A stretch of 64,000 bases of DNA from Anaerolineaceae bacterium (GTDB lineage: Bacteria > Chloroflexota > Anaerolineae > Anaerolineales > UBA11657), in contig BGOS01000027.1 of assembly GCA_003569365.1 (NCBI GenBank), positions 124,001 through 188,000 of the forward strand. The letters run 5' to 3'. Under the pieces are notes generated by a model. It was not told the DNA's origin and ran no database searches. It was given only the letters and a program-made list of their open reading frames with translations. Made by a program: the position numbers and the translations under genes. Each line of letters begins with the position of its first letter. Within the stretch, counting starts at the first letter, position 1. Below, piece after piece: positions 1 to 9,274 of the stretch.

Positions 1-498
1 CATCTCGACAATTGCAGGCACACCCTTGGCCAGCGCCGCTTTCAAGGCGTCAGTGGTGGCAGCATCGGACAGCAGGCTCAACTCCGCCAGCAGTGCAAAA
101 AATTTCGCCTCGCCTTCCCGCAGCTGGTCCGCGTCATGCAACCGGGCCTCCAGGTTTTCAGACATGCGCTCCGCGAGCATCCGGCCCCAGCGCTTGTTGG
201 CGAGAATAGATTCGATGTTGGCTTTTGGAAAAGCGTAAAGAACGGCCTTGTCTGACTTGACCGTCACCGTTGCAGTGCGCGGTTTGCCCGTCAGCGCTGC
301 CATCTCCCCAACAAACTCCAGCGCGCTTATATCGCCCAAGGAGCGGCCACCGCGCTCTATATGCACTTCGCCCTGCCGCAGAAGGTAGATGCAGCCATCT
401 GGCGCATCATTTTCTTTGAAAACCACATCACCGCGCTTTAGCTCACGCACATAGTTTTTGAACTGCGTGAGTTCTGCAGTTGGAATAGCTAAGAACAT
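1..498 (-). CDS. Cyclic nucleotide-binding (Crp/cAMP-binding) domain protein, truncated by window edge
   Basis: Reverse complement from 498 reads MFLAIPTAELTQFKNYVRELKRGDVVFKENDAPDGCIYLLRQGEVHIERGGRSLGDISALEFVGEMAALTGKPRTATVTV, a cNMP-binding beta-roll pattern. Confidence 0.8.
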   Translation of the reverse strand, partial: MFLAIPTAELTQFKNYVRELKRGDVVFKENDAPDGCIYLLRQGEVHIERGGRSLGDISALEFVGEMAALTGKPRTATVTVKSDKAVLYAFPKANIESILANKRWGRMLAERMSENLEARLHDADQLREGEAKFFALLAELSLLSDAATTDALKAALAKGVPAIVEM

Positions 499-548
499 GG
501 CGGGAAACTCCTTGCGATTTACAAAATGCGCAGCAACAGCGCTGCACT

Positions 549-1481
549 TCAGGCTGGCACAGCCACCGGCTGGGCGCTGCCCAGCGACTCGATCAGCGCT
601 TCAAAATCCGCCGTGTGCTCGCACGTAAGCAGCGCCAGGCGCAGGCTTTCTCCACGGGCAGTGTGCTGCAGGTAGTGCGCCACATGTTTGCGGAACAGCA
701 CCAGCCCGGCTGCGGCGCCGTAAAACTGCTGGTTGAGCGCCAGATGGCGGCGCACCAGCGCAATCTTCTCCGCGGTGTTCACAGACTCGGCTGCCTTGTG
801 CTGGAAGATCCACGGGTTGCCAATTGCGCCACGGCCGATCAGCACTGCAGCGCAGCCGGTGTGCTGCTGCATGCGCCGGATGTCTGCGGGCGAGCGCACA
901 TCGCCGTTGCCCAGCACAGGGATGTGCAGTTGCTGCCGGATCTCCGCAATTGCGTCCCAGTCCGCTGCGCCCTTGTAAGCCTGCGCGCGCGTGCGCCCGT
1001 GCACTGCCAGCGCACTTGCGCCGCAGCCCGCCACTATCTGCGCAATCTCAAGATAGTTGCGCTGGTTGTCGTCCCAGCCGATGCGCATCTTGGCGGTCAC
1101 CGGCACTTGCAGCTCGCGCGACAAAGTGCTGAAAAGCTGCGCCACTCGGTCCGGAAAGCGCAGCATGCCCGCCCCGGCGCCGCGTTCTGAAATGTTTTTT
1201 ACGTAGCAGCCCATGTTTATGTCAATGATGTCCGGCTGCATTTCCTGCAGGCGCACCGCCGTGCGCACAATGCGGTCCACATCGTGCCCGTAGATCTGAA
1301 AGGAGATGGGCCGCTCGGCGGGGTCAAACACCAGTTTTTGCTGTGTGCGCCGGCTGCCGCCGTGCCGGCCTTGCAGCTCGTCCACATTCACAAATTCTGT
1401 GTAGCTCATGGCGGAGCCCAAAGCGCGGCACACCGAGCGAAACGGCAAGTCCGAGTAGCCGTCCATTGGCGAAAGAATCAC
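549..1481 (-). CDS. dus: tRNA-dihydrouridine synthase family protein
   Basis: ILSPMDGYSDLPFR, INMGCYVKNISERGAGAGML, VTAKMRIGWDD, VHGRTRAQAYKG, NGDVRSP, IGRGAIGNPWIF motifs. True start probably upstream of the GTG at 1481 (in-frame FHIREIPIYGDVILSPMDG). Confidence 0.9.
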   Translation of the reverse strand: MILSPMDGYSDLPFRSVCRALGSAMSYTEFVNVDELQGRHGGSRRTQQKLVFDPAERPISFQIYGHDVDRIVRTAVRLQEMQPDIIDINMGCYVKNISERGAGAGMLRFPDRVAQLFSTLSRELQVPVTAKMRIGWDDNQRNYLEIAQIVAGCGASALAVHGRTRAQAYKGAADWDAIAEIRQQLHIPVLGNGDVRSPADIRRMQQHTGCAAVLIGRGAIGNPWIFQHKAAESVNTAEKIALVRRHLALNQQFYGAAAGLVLFRKHVAHYLQHTARGESLRLALLTCEHTADFEALIESLGSAQPVAVPA

Positions 1482-1626
1482 ATCGCCATAGATTGGAATT
1501 TCGCGAATGTGGAAGCTTGGCTCAGCATGCAGGCATTATAGCAAGCGCACCCTGCAGATCGCTTTTGCCAGGTGCAGCCAGCCGCGCTGCTATACTCGCG
1601 ATGGTCAAATATGGAGAACAAATCTC

Positions 1627-1854
1627 ATGATTAGTGCTGATCTGCTTGAAATTTTGCGCTGTCCGGCGTGTGTGCAGCAAAGCCCCGGCATGCTCGTGCT
1701 TACCCACGCCACGTGGCTGGTGTGCCAGGAAGCCGGCTGCGGCCGCAAGTACCCGATTGTGGAAGATATTCCAGTGATGCTGGTGGAGGAAGGAGACAAG
1801 TGGGTGGCCACGCTGCCGGACAAGCTGCCCGTTCCCCCGCCGCCGCGGCGCTGA
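1627..1854 (+). CDS. Trm112/UPF0434-like small zinc-ribbon protein
   Basis: MISADLLEILRCPACVQ...LVCQEAGCGRKYPIVEDIPVMLVEE; CPxC and CxxxxC with YPIxxxIPxML. Confidence 0.85.
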   Translation: MISADLLEILRCPACVQQSPGMLVLTHATWLVCQEAGCGRKYPIVEDIPVMLVEEGDKWVATLPDKLPVPPPPRR

Positions 1855-1862
1855 GCTCCCCG

Positions 1863-2441
1863 TTGCGCGCTGCGCAGCTGCTGACACAGCTGGCGGCAGC
1901 GGCGCAGGATGCCGCAGCTGCGGAGGCAGCTTTGGCTGCGCTGCCGGCGCTGGGTGCGGCTGTGCTGCCCGGCTTGCAGCAGCTTTGCCAGAACCCCGAT
2001 CCTAATTTGCGCTGGTGGGCTGTGCGCGGTCTCAGTGCGCTGCAACTGGCGGATGCCGTCCCAATATTAATTAATTGTTTGCAAGACGCGGCCGAGATGG
2101 TGCAGGCGGCAGCGCTGCTGGCGCTTGCAAGCTATGCAGAGGCGCGTGCGGCAGCTGCTGTGGGCGGCGTGCTGGCCGGCGGCAGCAGTTATCTGGTGCG
2201 CCAGGCCGGCGATGCCTTGCGCCAAATGGGGGCGGCGGGCGAGGCGGAGCTGATTGCGGCGCTGCGCCATCCGCACGAAGCCACGCGCGCGAACGCCGCG
2301 CGCGCGCTTGCATTTACTGATGGCCAGCAGGCAATCGCAGCATTGTTTGCTGCGCTGGACGATGAATCCGCGGCTGTGTGTTACTGGGTGGAGCAGGCGC
2401 TGGAGCGGCGCGGCACCGGCATGGTGTATTTTCAGCCGTGA
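1863..2441 (+). CDS. HEAT-repeat protein
   Basis: Repeated alpha-helical pattern (NLRWWAVRGLSALQLADAVPILINCLQD..., LVRQAGDALRQMG, ATRANAARALAF). Start uncertain (TTG 1863 or GTG 1800). Confidence 0.7.
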   Translation: MRAAQLLTQLAAAAQDAAAAEAALAALPALGAAVLPGLQQLCQNPDPNLRWWAVRGLSALQLADAVPILINCLQDAAEMVQAAALLALASYAEARAAAAVGGVLAGGSSYLVRQAGDALRQMGAAGEAELIAALRHPHEATRANAARALAFTDGQQAIAALFAALDDESAAVCYWVEQALERRGTGMVYFQP

Positions 2442-2444
2442 GGC

Positions 2445-3278
2445 TTAGAGCTGTGCAAAGGTGATCAGCTCAACCCGGTTGGCCGCAAGCGCGCCGCGCG
2501 CGCGCGCATGCGTCAGATACTCCAGCTCCAGCCCGCGCTCTGCGCAATAGCTGCTGCTGTGCTGCAGCTGCGCATCCACCACGCCCGGGTGGCACATTAG
2601 CTCGCTGCTGCCCGGCGGCAGCTCCGCCACAATTTGCTCCAGGTTGTTCAGCGTGACGCCCGCCCCAAAAAAAGTAACAATCAAGCGCTCCGGATGCGGC
2701 ACGCGATATTGCGCCAGCAGCGCCTGCGCAGCGGCCGGCATCTGCGGCGGCACGCCGGCATCCAGCGGATGGCGCATGGGCAACTGATATTCCTGCGCCA
2801 GCTGCAGCATCGTCTCCAGCAGCAGCGGGTGCTGGTAAGAGGCGTGATGATGGCTGTCCAGATGGTCGGCAGCGCAGCCGCTGGCAAGGAAAGCCTCAAT
2901 TTGTGCGCGCCATTCAGCGCGCAGCTCGGCAGCCACAATCTGCTGGCAGTGTTGCTGCAGCACAGCCAGCTTGGGGAAGTTGCCGGCGCGGCCCAGCAGG
3001 CTGGGTACTTGCGCGGCAGGCAGCAGCGGTGCGCCCATCGTCAGCACCAGGTGCACGCCCAAACCCAGCTTTGGGCACTCTGCGCGCGCACGCTGCAGCT
3101 CGCCTTCAGCGCCCGGCTGGTTCATCATCGCCGTGGTGCTGGTGACAATGCCGTTCAAGTGTGCAGCGCGAATGCCGGCCGACACGCCGGCGCCATGCCC
3201 GTAGTCGTCTGCATTCACAATCAGGCGGCAACTCGAGCGCACAGCTGTGCCGCTGCGCGCTGATGGATCTGTTTTCAA
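2445..3278 (-). CDS. ChbG/HpnK (YdjC-like) carbohydrate deacetylase
   Basis: LIVNADDYGHGAGVSAGIRAAHLNGIVTSTTAMMN; LGVHLVLTMG; DHLDSHHH. Confidence 0.85.
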   Translation of the reverse strand: MKTDPSARSGTAVRSSCRLIVNADDYGHGAGVSAGIRAAHLNGIVTSTTAMMNQPGAEGELQRARAECPKLGLGVHLVLTMGAPLLPAAQVPSLLGRAGNFPKLAVLQQHCQQIVAAELRAEWRAQIEAFLASGCAADHLDSHHHASYQHPLLLETMLQLAQEYQLPMRHPLDAGVPPQMPAAAQALLAQYRVPHPERLIVTFFGAGVTLNNLEQIVAELPPGSSELMCHPGVVDAQLQHSSSYCAERGLELEYLTHARARGALAANRVELITFAQL

Positions 3279-3280
3279 AA

Positions 3281-4636
3281 CTAGAGCAGCAGTGGCAGGA
3301 AGGCGGTGGCCAGCCCCAGGAAAAGCGCAAAGCCAACCGCGTCCGTCACAGTGGTGACAAACACTGCCGAAGCCAGGGCCGGGTCCAGGCGCAGTGCACG
3401 CAGCGTTAGCGGCACCAGCGCGCCGGCCACGCCCGCAATCAGCATATTGCCAAACAGCGCAATGCCAATCAGCACGCCGAGGTACGGCTGCCCTTTCCAG
3501 AGATAGGTGATGAAGCCGGCGGCCACACCCACCGCCACACCGTTGATCATGCCCACGGCCACCTCGCGGGCCACTGCCCGAATGGCGCTGCGCGGCTGCA
3601 CCTGGCCCAGCGCCAGGCCGCGCACAAAAATTACCAGCGCCTGCGTGCCGGCATTGCCGCCCATGCCCGCCACCACAGACTGGAACACCGCCAGCAGCGC
3701 CAGCTTTTGCAGCGTGCCCTCAAAGATGCTGATCACCCACGCCGCAAAAATGGCAGTGCCGAGGTTGATCAGCAGCCACGGCAGGCGCCGCTTCACCATC
3801 ACGCGCAGCGGGCTGTCCACATCCAGGTCGCTGTCGGCAGACATGCTTGCCAGCGCGTACAGGTCGCTGGTGGCCTCATCTTCCATCACCTCCAGCAGGT
3901 CATCGTGCGTGATGACGCCTACCAGCCGGCCGGCCGCATCCACCACGGGCAGCGAGCTCAGGCCGTGGCGCGAGATCAGCTGCGCCAGCTCTGCCTGCTC
4001 CGCATCCACCGGTGCACTGATGATGTGCGGGTTCATAATCTGCTCGATGGTGGTCTCTGGCATGGCCACAATCAAGTCGCGCAGGCCCACAACGCCCAGC
4101 AGGCGGCGGTCGCGGTCCACGGCGTACAGGTAGTGCTGGCTCTCGCTTTCCGGGTGCAGGCCGCGCAGATAGCTGATGGCTTGCGCCGCCGTCATCCAGC
4201 GCCGCAGCACGGGCACATCGGAGGTCATGCGGCCGCCGGCAGTTTCGTCGTCGTACGCCAGCAGCGGCTGCACTTGCGCTGCGGTGTGCATCAGCGCCAG
4301 CGCCTGCGTGCGCTGCGCGGGCTTCAAGTCCAGCAGGATGTCAGCGGCGTCGTCGGGATACATCTCGTCCAGCAGCTGCGCCAGCACTTGTGCCGGCAGG
4401 CTGGCTGCCAGCTGGGCGGCTTCATCTTCATCGAGGTACTCAAGCACATCCGCTGCGTCTTCTGCCGGCAGGGTGGGCAGCACGCGCGTTTGCTCGTCCA
4501 AATTCAAGTCGCCGATTGTTTCCGCCAGGTCGGCCAGCTGCAGCTGCTCCAGCAGCTGGCGCGCGCGCTGCACGTCATCCTGCTCAAGCGCCTCGCGCAC
4601 ATCGCGCAGCACAGTTTCAAATTGAATTGTGTTCAT
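3281..4636 (-). CDS. mgtE: Magnesium transporter MgtE
   Basis: MgtE N domain, CBS pair (VVGLRDLI; VGVITHDDLLEVMEDEATSD), C-terminal TM segment with GMGGNAGTQALVIFVRGLALGQ. Confidence 0.95.
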   Translation of the reverse strand: MNTIQFETVLRDVREALEQDDVQRARQLLEQLQLADLAETIGDLNLDEQTRVLPTLPAEDAADVLEYLDEDEAAQLAASLPAQVLAQLLDEMYPDDAADILLDLKPAQRTQALALMHTAAQVQPLLAYDDETAGGRMTSDVPVLRRWMTAAQAISYLRGLHPESESQHYLYAVDRDRRLLGVVGLRDLIVAMPETTIEQIMNPHIISAPVDAEQAELAQLISRHGLSSLPVVDAAGRLVGVITHDDLLEVMEDEATSDLYALASMSADSDLDVDSPLRVMVKRRLPWLLINLGTAIFAAWVISIFEGTLQKLALLAVFQSVVAGMGGNAGTQALVIFVRGLALGQVQPRSAIRAVAREVAVGMINGVAVGVAAGFITYLWKGQPYLGVLIGIALFGNMLIAGVAGALVPLTLRALRLDPALASAVFVTTVTDAVGFALFLGLATAFLPLLL

Positions 4637-4639
4637 GTG

Positions 4640-4770
4640 TTCACCCTTCGACCAAAACAAAAACACGCCGGTTGCAGACGGCGTGTTGGATAAGGTCGAT
4701 TAGGGCAACCTCAGCCCGGCGCGCGTCTGGGGCCCGGCGAAAGACTGGGAGGCTGCGGGTTATCGCTGTT
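4640..4770 (-). promoter_or_regulatory. Structured 5' leader of mgtE with attenuator-like hairpins
   Basis: On the minus strand: GATAA/TTATC, GCAGCCTC/GAGGTTGC, then terminator ACACGCCG-loop-CGGCGTGT-TTTTGTTTT, enclosed by TCGACC/GGTCGA next to the RBS. Confidence 0.5.
4653..4686 (-). terminator. Intrinsic terminator inside the mgtE leader
   Basis: 8-bp perfect stem ACACGCCG/CGGCGTGT followed by TTTTGTTTT, ending 17 nt before the mgtE ATG. Confidence 0.7.
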
Positions 4771-4867
4771 TGGCATTTATTCCGCTAAGCCCGAATTGTA
4801 ACACCTGCGGTCTGCAGTGGAGCGCGCCTCCGGTTACTCTAGTAAGATTCTCCGGCCGAACCTGTAG

Positions 4868-6442
4868 ATGAAAACTTCCTGGCGCACTTACTTTGTGGTG
4901 TTGCTGGCTGCGCTGCTGTTGTGCCAGCCGCAGGCAGTGCTGGCTGCTGGCGTGCCCCCGCCGGAGCCAACGCCAGATGTGCGCTTTGGCGCGCTGGAGG
5001 CGTGGATGGAGCCCGCGGCAGCGGCTGCAGTGCGCGTGGGCTGGGACCGCCTGTTGATCGACTGGTACAAATATCAACCCGATGCGCCGGAAGAGTGGGT
5101 GCCGTCTGCGGATGATGATGCGCGCGTGAACACGGCGCTTGCCGCCGGGCGCGAGATGGTGCTGCTGCTGCGCGGCACGCCGGCGTGGGCCACCGATGGA
5201 CCGGAACGCGCCAGTCCGCCGCGCGGCCTGCACTTTCCGGTCGCCGCAAACAGCAACTTGTGGGCGAACTTTGTGCGCCGGGTGTTGAAGCATTACAAAG
5301 GGCGCGTCAGCCGCTACATCATTTGGAACGAGCCGGATATTGCCGTCGGCGACGGCGGCGCCCAATTTAACGGCAGCATTGAGCAGTACTACCGCATGGT
5401 GAAGATTGCCTGGCTGGTGGCGCGCGCGGAGGATCCGCAGGCCCAGATCCATCTGGCCGGCCTCACCTACTGGCATGACGCTGTAAATGGCCGCAGCCCG
5501 TATTTGCAGCGCTACCTGGCCGTGGCTGCGGCGGACGCCAGCGCGCGCGCCAACAACTTTTATTTTGACGCGGCCACGCTGCACATCTACTTTCGCCCGC
5601 AGTCGGTGTTCGACATTATTACAATGCACCGTGAGTTTCTGGCCGGGTATGGCCTGACGCAGCCCATTTGGCTGAATGAGACGAATGCGGCCCCGTTCGA
5701 TGACCCGCTGCTGCCCTGGCCCAATCCGTTTGTATATGTAACCATGCAGCAGCAGGGCGCGTTTGTCATTCAGGCTTTTGCGCTGGCGCTGGCAGCGGGC
5801 GCGGAGCGCGCTGCGGTTTATAAATTTGCGGAGGTAAGCGGCAGCCTGCCGGGCTTTGATTACTACGGGCTGTACCGCACCGACATGACTGCGCGGCCGG
5901 CGGTGGAATCCTTGCGCGCAGTTACCACGCACTTTGCAGGCGTGCGCACCACCAGCTTTGTGGCGTGGCCAACGCATTACATTGTGCGCCTGGACCGTGG
6001 CACACTGGTAACGCGCGTGCTGTGGGCGCGCGGACCGCAGCCCGTAAGCCTGCGCTTGCTGCCCACCGCCGGTGCCGGCAAAGCTGTGCTCTACGATCAA
6101 TTTGGCGTGCGCCGCATGCAGCTGCTGGCGGACCGCGAGGGTACTTACAAGCTGGCGCTGCCGGGCGCTGATTGCAGCCGCCCGCGCACAGATTGCGTGG
6201 TGGGCGGCGCACCATTTTTGCTGGTGGAGGAAATGCGGCGGACGCCTGCAGCCGCCGGCAAGCCCGGCGCTTCATTAACTCCCGCAAACGGGCAGCTGCT
6301 GTCAAGCGTGAAACGAGCCGCGCACGCTGCGCCCCCGCCGCTGCGCACGCCGCAGCGCGCGGCGCACAAGCGCCCGCTTGCGCGCCATCCATTACACTTA
6401 ACGGCCGGCGCTCAAAGCGGACGCTTGGCAAGGAGCAGATAA
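4868..6442 (+). CDS. Secreted (beta/alpha)8 glycoside hydrolase-like protein (GH39/GH5-like)
   Basis: Signal peptide MKTSWRTYFVVLLAALLLCQPQAVLA; catalytic-type YIIWNEPDI and PIWLNETNA. Confidence 0.7.
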   Translation: MKTSWRTYFVVLLAALLLCQPQAVLAAGVPPPEPTPDVRFGALEAWMEPAAAAAVRVGWDRLLIDWYKYQPDAPEEWVPSADDDARVNTALAAGREMVLLLRGTPAWATDGPERASPPRGLHFPVAANSNLWANFVRRVLKHYKGRVSRYIIWNEPDIAVGDGGAQFNGSIEQYYRMVKIAWLVARAEDPQAQIHLAGLTYWHDAVNGRSPYLQRYLAVAAADASARANNFYFDAATLHIYFRPQSVFDIITMHREFLAGYGLTQPIWLNETNAAPFDDPLLPWPNPFVYVTMQQQGAFVIQAFALALAAGAERAAVYKFAEVSGSLPGFDYYGLYRTDMTARPAVESLRAVTTHFAGVRTTSFVAWPTHYIVRLDRGTLVTRVLWARGPQPVSLRLLPTAGAGKAVLYDQFGVRRMQLLADREGTYKLALPGADCSRPRTDCVVGGAPFLLVEEMRRTPAAAGKPGASLTPANGQLLSSVKRAAHAAPPPLRTPQRAAHKRPLARHPLHLTAGAQSGRLARSR

Positions 6443-6443
6443 C

Positions 6444-7862
6444 ATGAATGCAGTTGAAACCGTGCGGCACGCCATCAATGACCAGAATGAAAGGCTGGCG
6501 TTTATTGCGCAAGAGATTTGGAGCCACCCGCAGATTGGCTTGCAGGAAACATTTGCCAGTGCGCTGCTGGCCAAAGAGCTGGCGGAGGCCGGCTTCAAAA
6601 TAGAGTGGGGGGTGGGGCAGATGCCCACCGCATTTGTGGCCACGTGGGGTACGGGGCGGCCGGTGCTTGGTTTTCTGGGCGAATACGATGCGCTGCCGGG
6701 CTTGTCGCAAACTGTGTCGGCCGCCAAACAGGCGGTGGAAGTGCTGGGCCCCGGGCATGGCTGCGGCCACAATTTATACGGCACCGCCTGCATGGCAAGC
6801 GTGATGGCGCTCAAGACTGCGATGGAGCAGGACAACATCGCCGGCACAATCCGCTTTTACGGCTGCCCGGCGGAGGAGACGCTGGTTGGCAAAGTTTTTA
6901 TGGCGCGGGACGGCGCATTTGATGACCTTGATGCGGCCCTCAGCTGGCACCCGGGCAGCACCAACCTGGTGTGGAACGGATCCTCGCTGGCGCTCAACTC
7001 TTTCAAGGTGAACTTTCATGGCGTGGCTGCGCATGCGGGCGCGGAGCCGGAGATGGGGCGCAGTGCGCTGGATGGCGTGATGCTGATGGATGTGGGCATG
7101 AACTACCTGCGCGAGCACGTGCTGGACAAGGCGCGCATTCACAGCGTGGTTACCAGCGGCGGGCAGGCGCCGAATGTGGTGCCGGCGTTTGCGCAGGTTT
7201 GGTATTTTGTGCGCGCGCCGCACCGGCGCCAAGTGGATGAGATTTATGCGCGCGTGCTGGAGATTGCGCAGGGCGCCGCTTTGATGAGCGGCACACGGCA
7301 CGAGATTGAATTAATCACCGGCGGCTATGAACTGCTGCCCAACAACACACTCTCCAGCGTGCTGTTGCAGTCAATGCAGGCCGCGGACGCCATGCGCTTC
7401 ACAGACCAGGAACGCAGCTTCGCAAAAAATCTGCAGGCTACCTTTCCGGCTGGCTCAGTCCAGCGCGACTTTGAGTGGATGCAGAAGTCCGCGCGCAGTG
7501 CGATTGCGGCCGCAGAGGTTGACAACCCATTGTGGGAGCAGGTGCTGCCGCACTCGGATGCGCCGCCCTTGATGGGCGGCTCCACCGATGTGGGTGATGT
7601 GAGCTGGATTACACCGACCGCGCAGCTGACTACATGCTGCTGGCCGCTGGGCACGCCCGGCCACAGCTGGCAAACCGTGGCATCCTCCGGGTCCAGTATT
7701 GGCGTCAAGGGCATGTTGTTTGCGGCGCAGGGCATGGCGCTGGCGGGCTTGGAGCTGCTCGCAAAGCCGGCGCTGCTGCAGGCTGCGCGCGCAGAATTTA
7801 CGAAAGCGAAAAACGGCAAGCAGTATGTTTCGGCGCTGGCAAAGAATTCTGTGCCGCAATAA
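6444..7862 (+). CDS. M20 family amidohydrolase (AbgB-like)
   Basis: GFLGEYDALPGLSQ, GPGHGCGHNLYGTA, GCPAEE, FHGVAAHAGAEPEMGRSALDGVMLM. Confidence 0.9.
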   Translation: MNAVETVRHAINDQNERLAFIAQEIWSHPQIGLQETFASALLAKELAEAGFKIEWGVGQMPTAFVATWGTGRPVLGFLGEYDALPGLSQTVSAAKQAVEVLGPGHGCGHNLYGTACMASVMALKTAMEQDNIAGTIRFYGCPAEETLVGKVFMARDGAFDDLDAALSWHPGSTNLVWNGSSLALNSFKVNFHGVAAHAGAEPEMGRSALDGVMLMDVGMNYLREHVLDKARIHSVVTSGGQAPNVVPAFAQVWYFVRAPHRRQVDEIYARVLEIAQGAALMSGTRHEIELITGGYELLPNNTLSSVLLQSMQAADAMRFTDQERSFAKNLQATFPAGSVQRDFEWMQKSARSAIAAAEVDNPLWEQVLPHSDAPPLMGGSTDVGDVSWITPTAQLTTCCWPLGTPGHSWQTVASSGSSIGVKGMLFAAQGMALAGLELLAKPALLQAARAEFTKAKNGKQYVSALAKNSVPQ

Positions 7863-7972
7863 TAAATTGATGCTGCAATATCTTGGGCGCGGTTGAGACT
7901 CAACTGGATCGGGCAGGCGCAGCTCCCAAGTAAAATAGAGTTTGGGCCCGTAACATTGAGAAAAAACAAAGC

Positions 7973-9274
7973 ATGAAAATCGCAGTCATCGGCAGCGGCA
8001 TTGCCGGCCTAATGGCAGCCCGGCAACTGCATGAGCGCCGGCATGCGGTTACAGTTTTTGAGGCGCAAGACCAGATCGGCGGCCATGTGAAGACGCTGCG
8101 GGTTGCTGCGGGTGCCGGCGGCACCGCCACCATTCCCGCTGAGCTGGGCGTCTTCATGCATGACCCGCGCTATATCCACCCGGAGATGAACGCCTTTGTG
8201 CGCCAGCTGGGCGTCAATAGCCAGCCGATTAAGCTTTGCTTCTCCTACGCCAGCGCCGGCTACAAGCTGGCCTGGTCCACCAGATCACAATATTCCGGGA
8301 CACTGCGGGAGTGGCAGTTGCTGCTATCCGTGGCTTGGGACGGCATGCGGCACGGGCGGGGCGTTCGCAATTGGGCGTTCATGTTTGAGCTGCATCGTTT
8401 TCTGCGCAGCCTGCCCGAAGTTTGCGCCGGTGCGGTGTATGCGGGAATGCGCCTCGAAGATTTTCTGCAGAAGGAAGAATACTCCGACTGCTTTGCGCAG
8501 ACCTGGCTGCTGCCGCAAATCTTGTGCTGGTGGGGCGTTACAAAAGCGCACGCGCTGGATACGGATATCCAGGTGATTGCCGACTCCATGCATGACGTGG
8601 TGCGGACACCGCAGTACTTTTTTCCTGATGGCTGGGACGCATTTTTGAAAAGCATTTACAGCCCGTTTCAGGAGCGCATCCAGACCAGCCAGCGCGTCTT
8701 AAAAATAAACCGATGCGCCAATCAGGTACAGGTGGTGCTGGATGGACACGCAGAGGACTTTGACCAGGCCGTCATTGCCGTGCCGCCCAGTGTTGCGCTT
8801 GATTTGCTGGCGGATGCCAGCGCTGCAGAAGCGGCCCTGTTGCGCAAGTTTGAAACCATCAGCACCACAGTGTTTATGCATTCGGATAGCAGCTGGCTGC
8901 CCGCAAACATGCCGTGGGCAACGATCAACCTCATGCAGGATGAGCGCGGATCCTTCTGCACATTTTGGAACGGGGAGCTGCACCCGGGCAAGCCCCCCGT
9001 GTTTCTTACCTGGGGCGATGGCCTCACGGCCGTGCCGGATCCCGCGCGCACCCAGACGACCGCCCACTGGTTGCGCACGCTGCCCACCGTGGGCTACGCC
9101 AAAGCCAGCCGCGAGATGGAAGCGATCCAGGGCAACGGCGGCGTGTGGCACTGCGGTGCGCATGTGCATGCGCTGGATGCGGCCAGCATTCCGTCGCTGT
9201 GGCATGAGAATGCGTTTCGCAGCGGAGTGCGCATTGCAGAAAGGATTGCAGCGCAGCCGGGCGGGGCGGCATGA
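7973..9274 (+). CDS. FAD/NAD(P)-binding amine oxidase-like oxidoreductase
   Basis: MKIAVIGSGIAGLMAARQLHERRHAVTVFEAQDQIGGHVKT Rossmann motif. Confidence 0.85.
   Translation: MKIAVIGSGIAGLMAARQLHERRHAVTVFEAQDQIGGHVKTLRVAAGAGGTATIPAELGVFMHDPRYIHPEMNAFVRQLGVNSQPIKLCFSYASAGYKLAWSTRSQYSGTLREWQLLLSVAWDGMRHGRGVRNWAFMFELHRFLRSLPEVCAGAVYAGMRLEDFLQKEEYSDCFAQTWLLPQILCWWGVTKAHALDTDIQVIADSMHDVVRTPQYFFPDGWDAFLKSIYSPFQERIQTSQRVLKINRCANQVQVVLDGHAEDFDQAVIAVPPSVALDLLADASAAEAALLRKFETISTTVFMHSDSSWLPANMPWATINLMQDERGSFCTFWNGELHPGKPPVFLTWGDGLTAVPDPARTQTTAHWLRTLPTVGYAKASREMEAIQGNGGVWHCGAHVHALDAASIPSLWHENAFRSGVRIAERIAAQPGGAA

Noticed and set aside
4640-4770. Canonical M-box (ykoK) riboswitch before mgtE
   Set aside because: The conserved M-box sequence blocks I know are not visible; only generic stems plus a terminator are supported
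4760-6100. 446-aa minus-strand ORF
   Set aside because: Antisense of the secreted glycoside hydrolase with no domain signature
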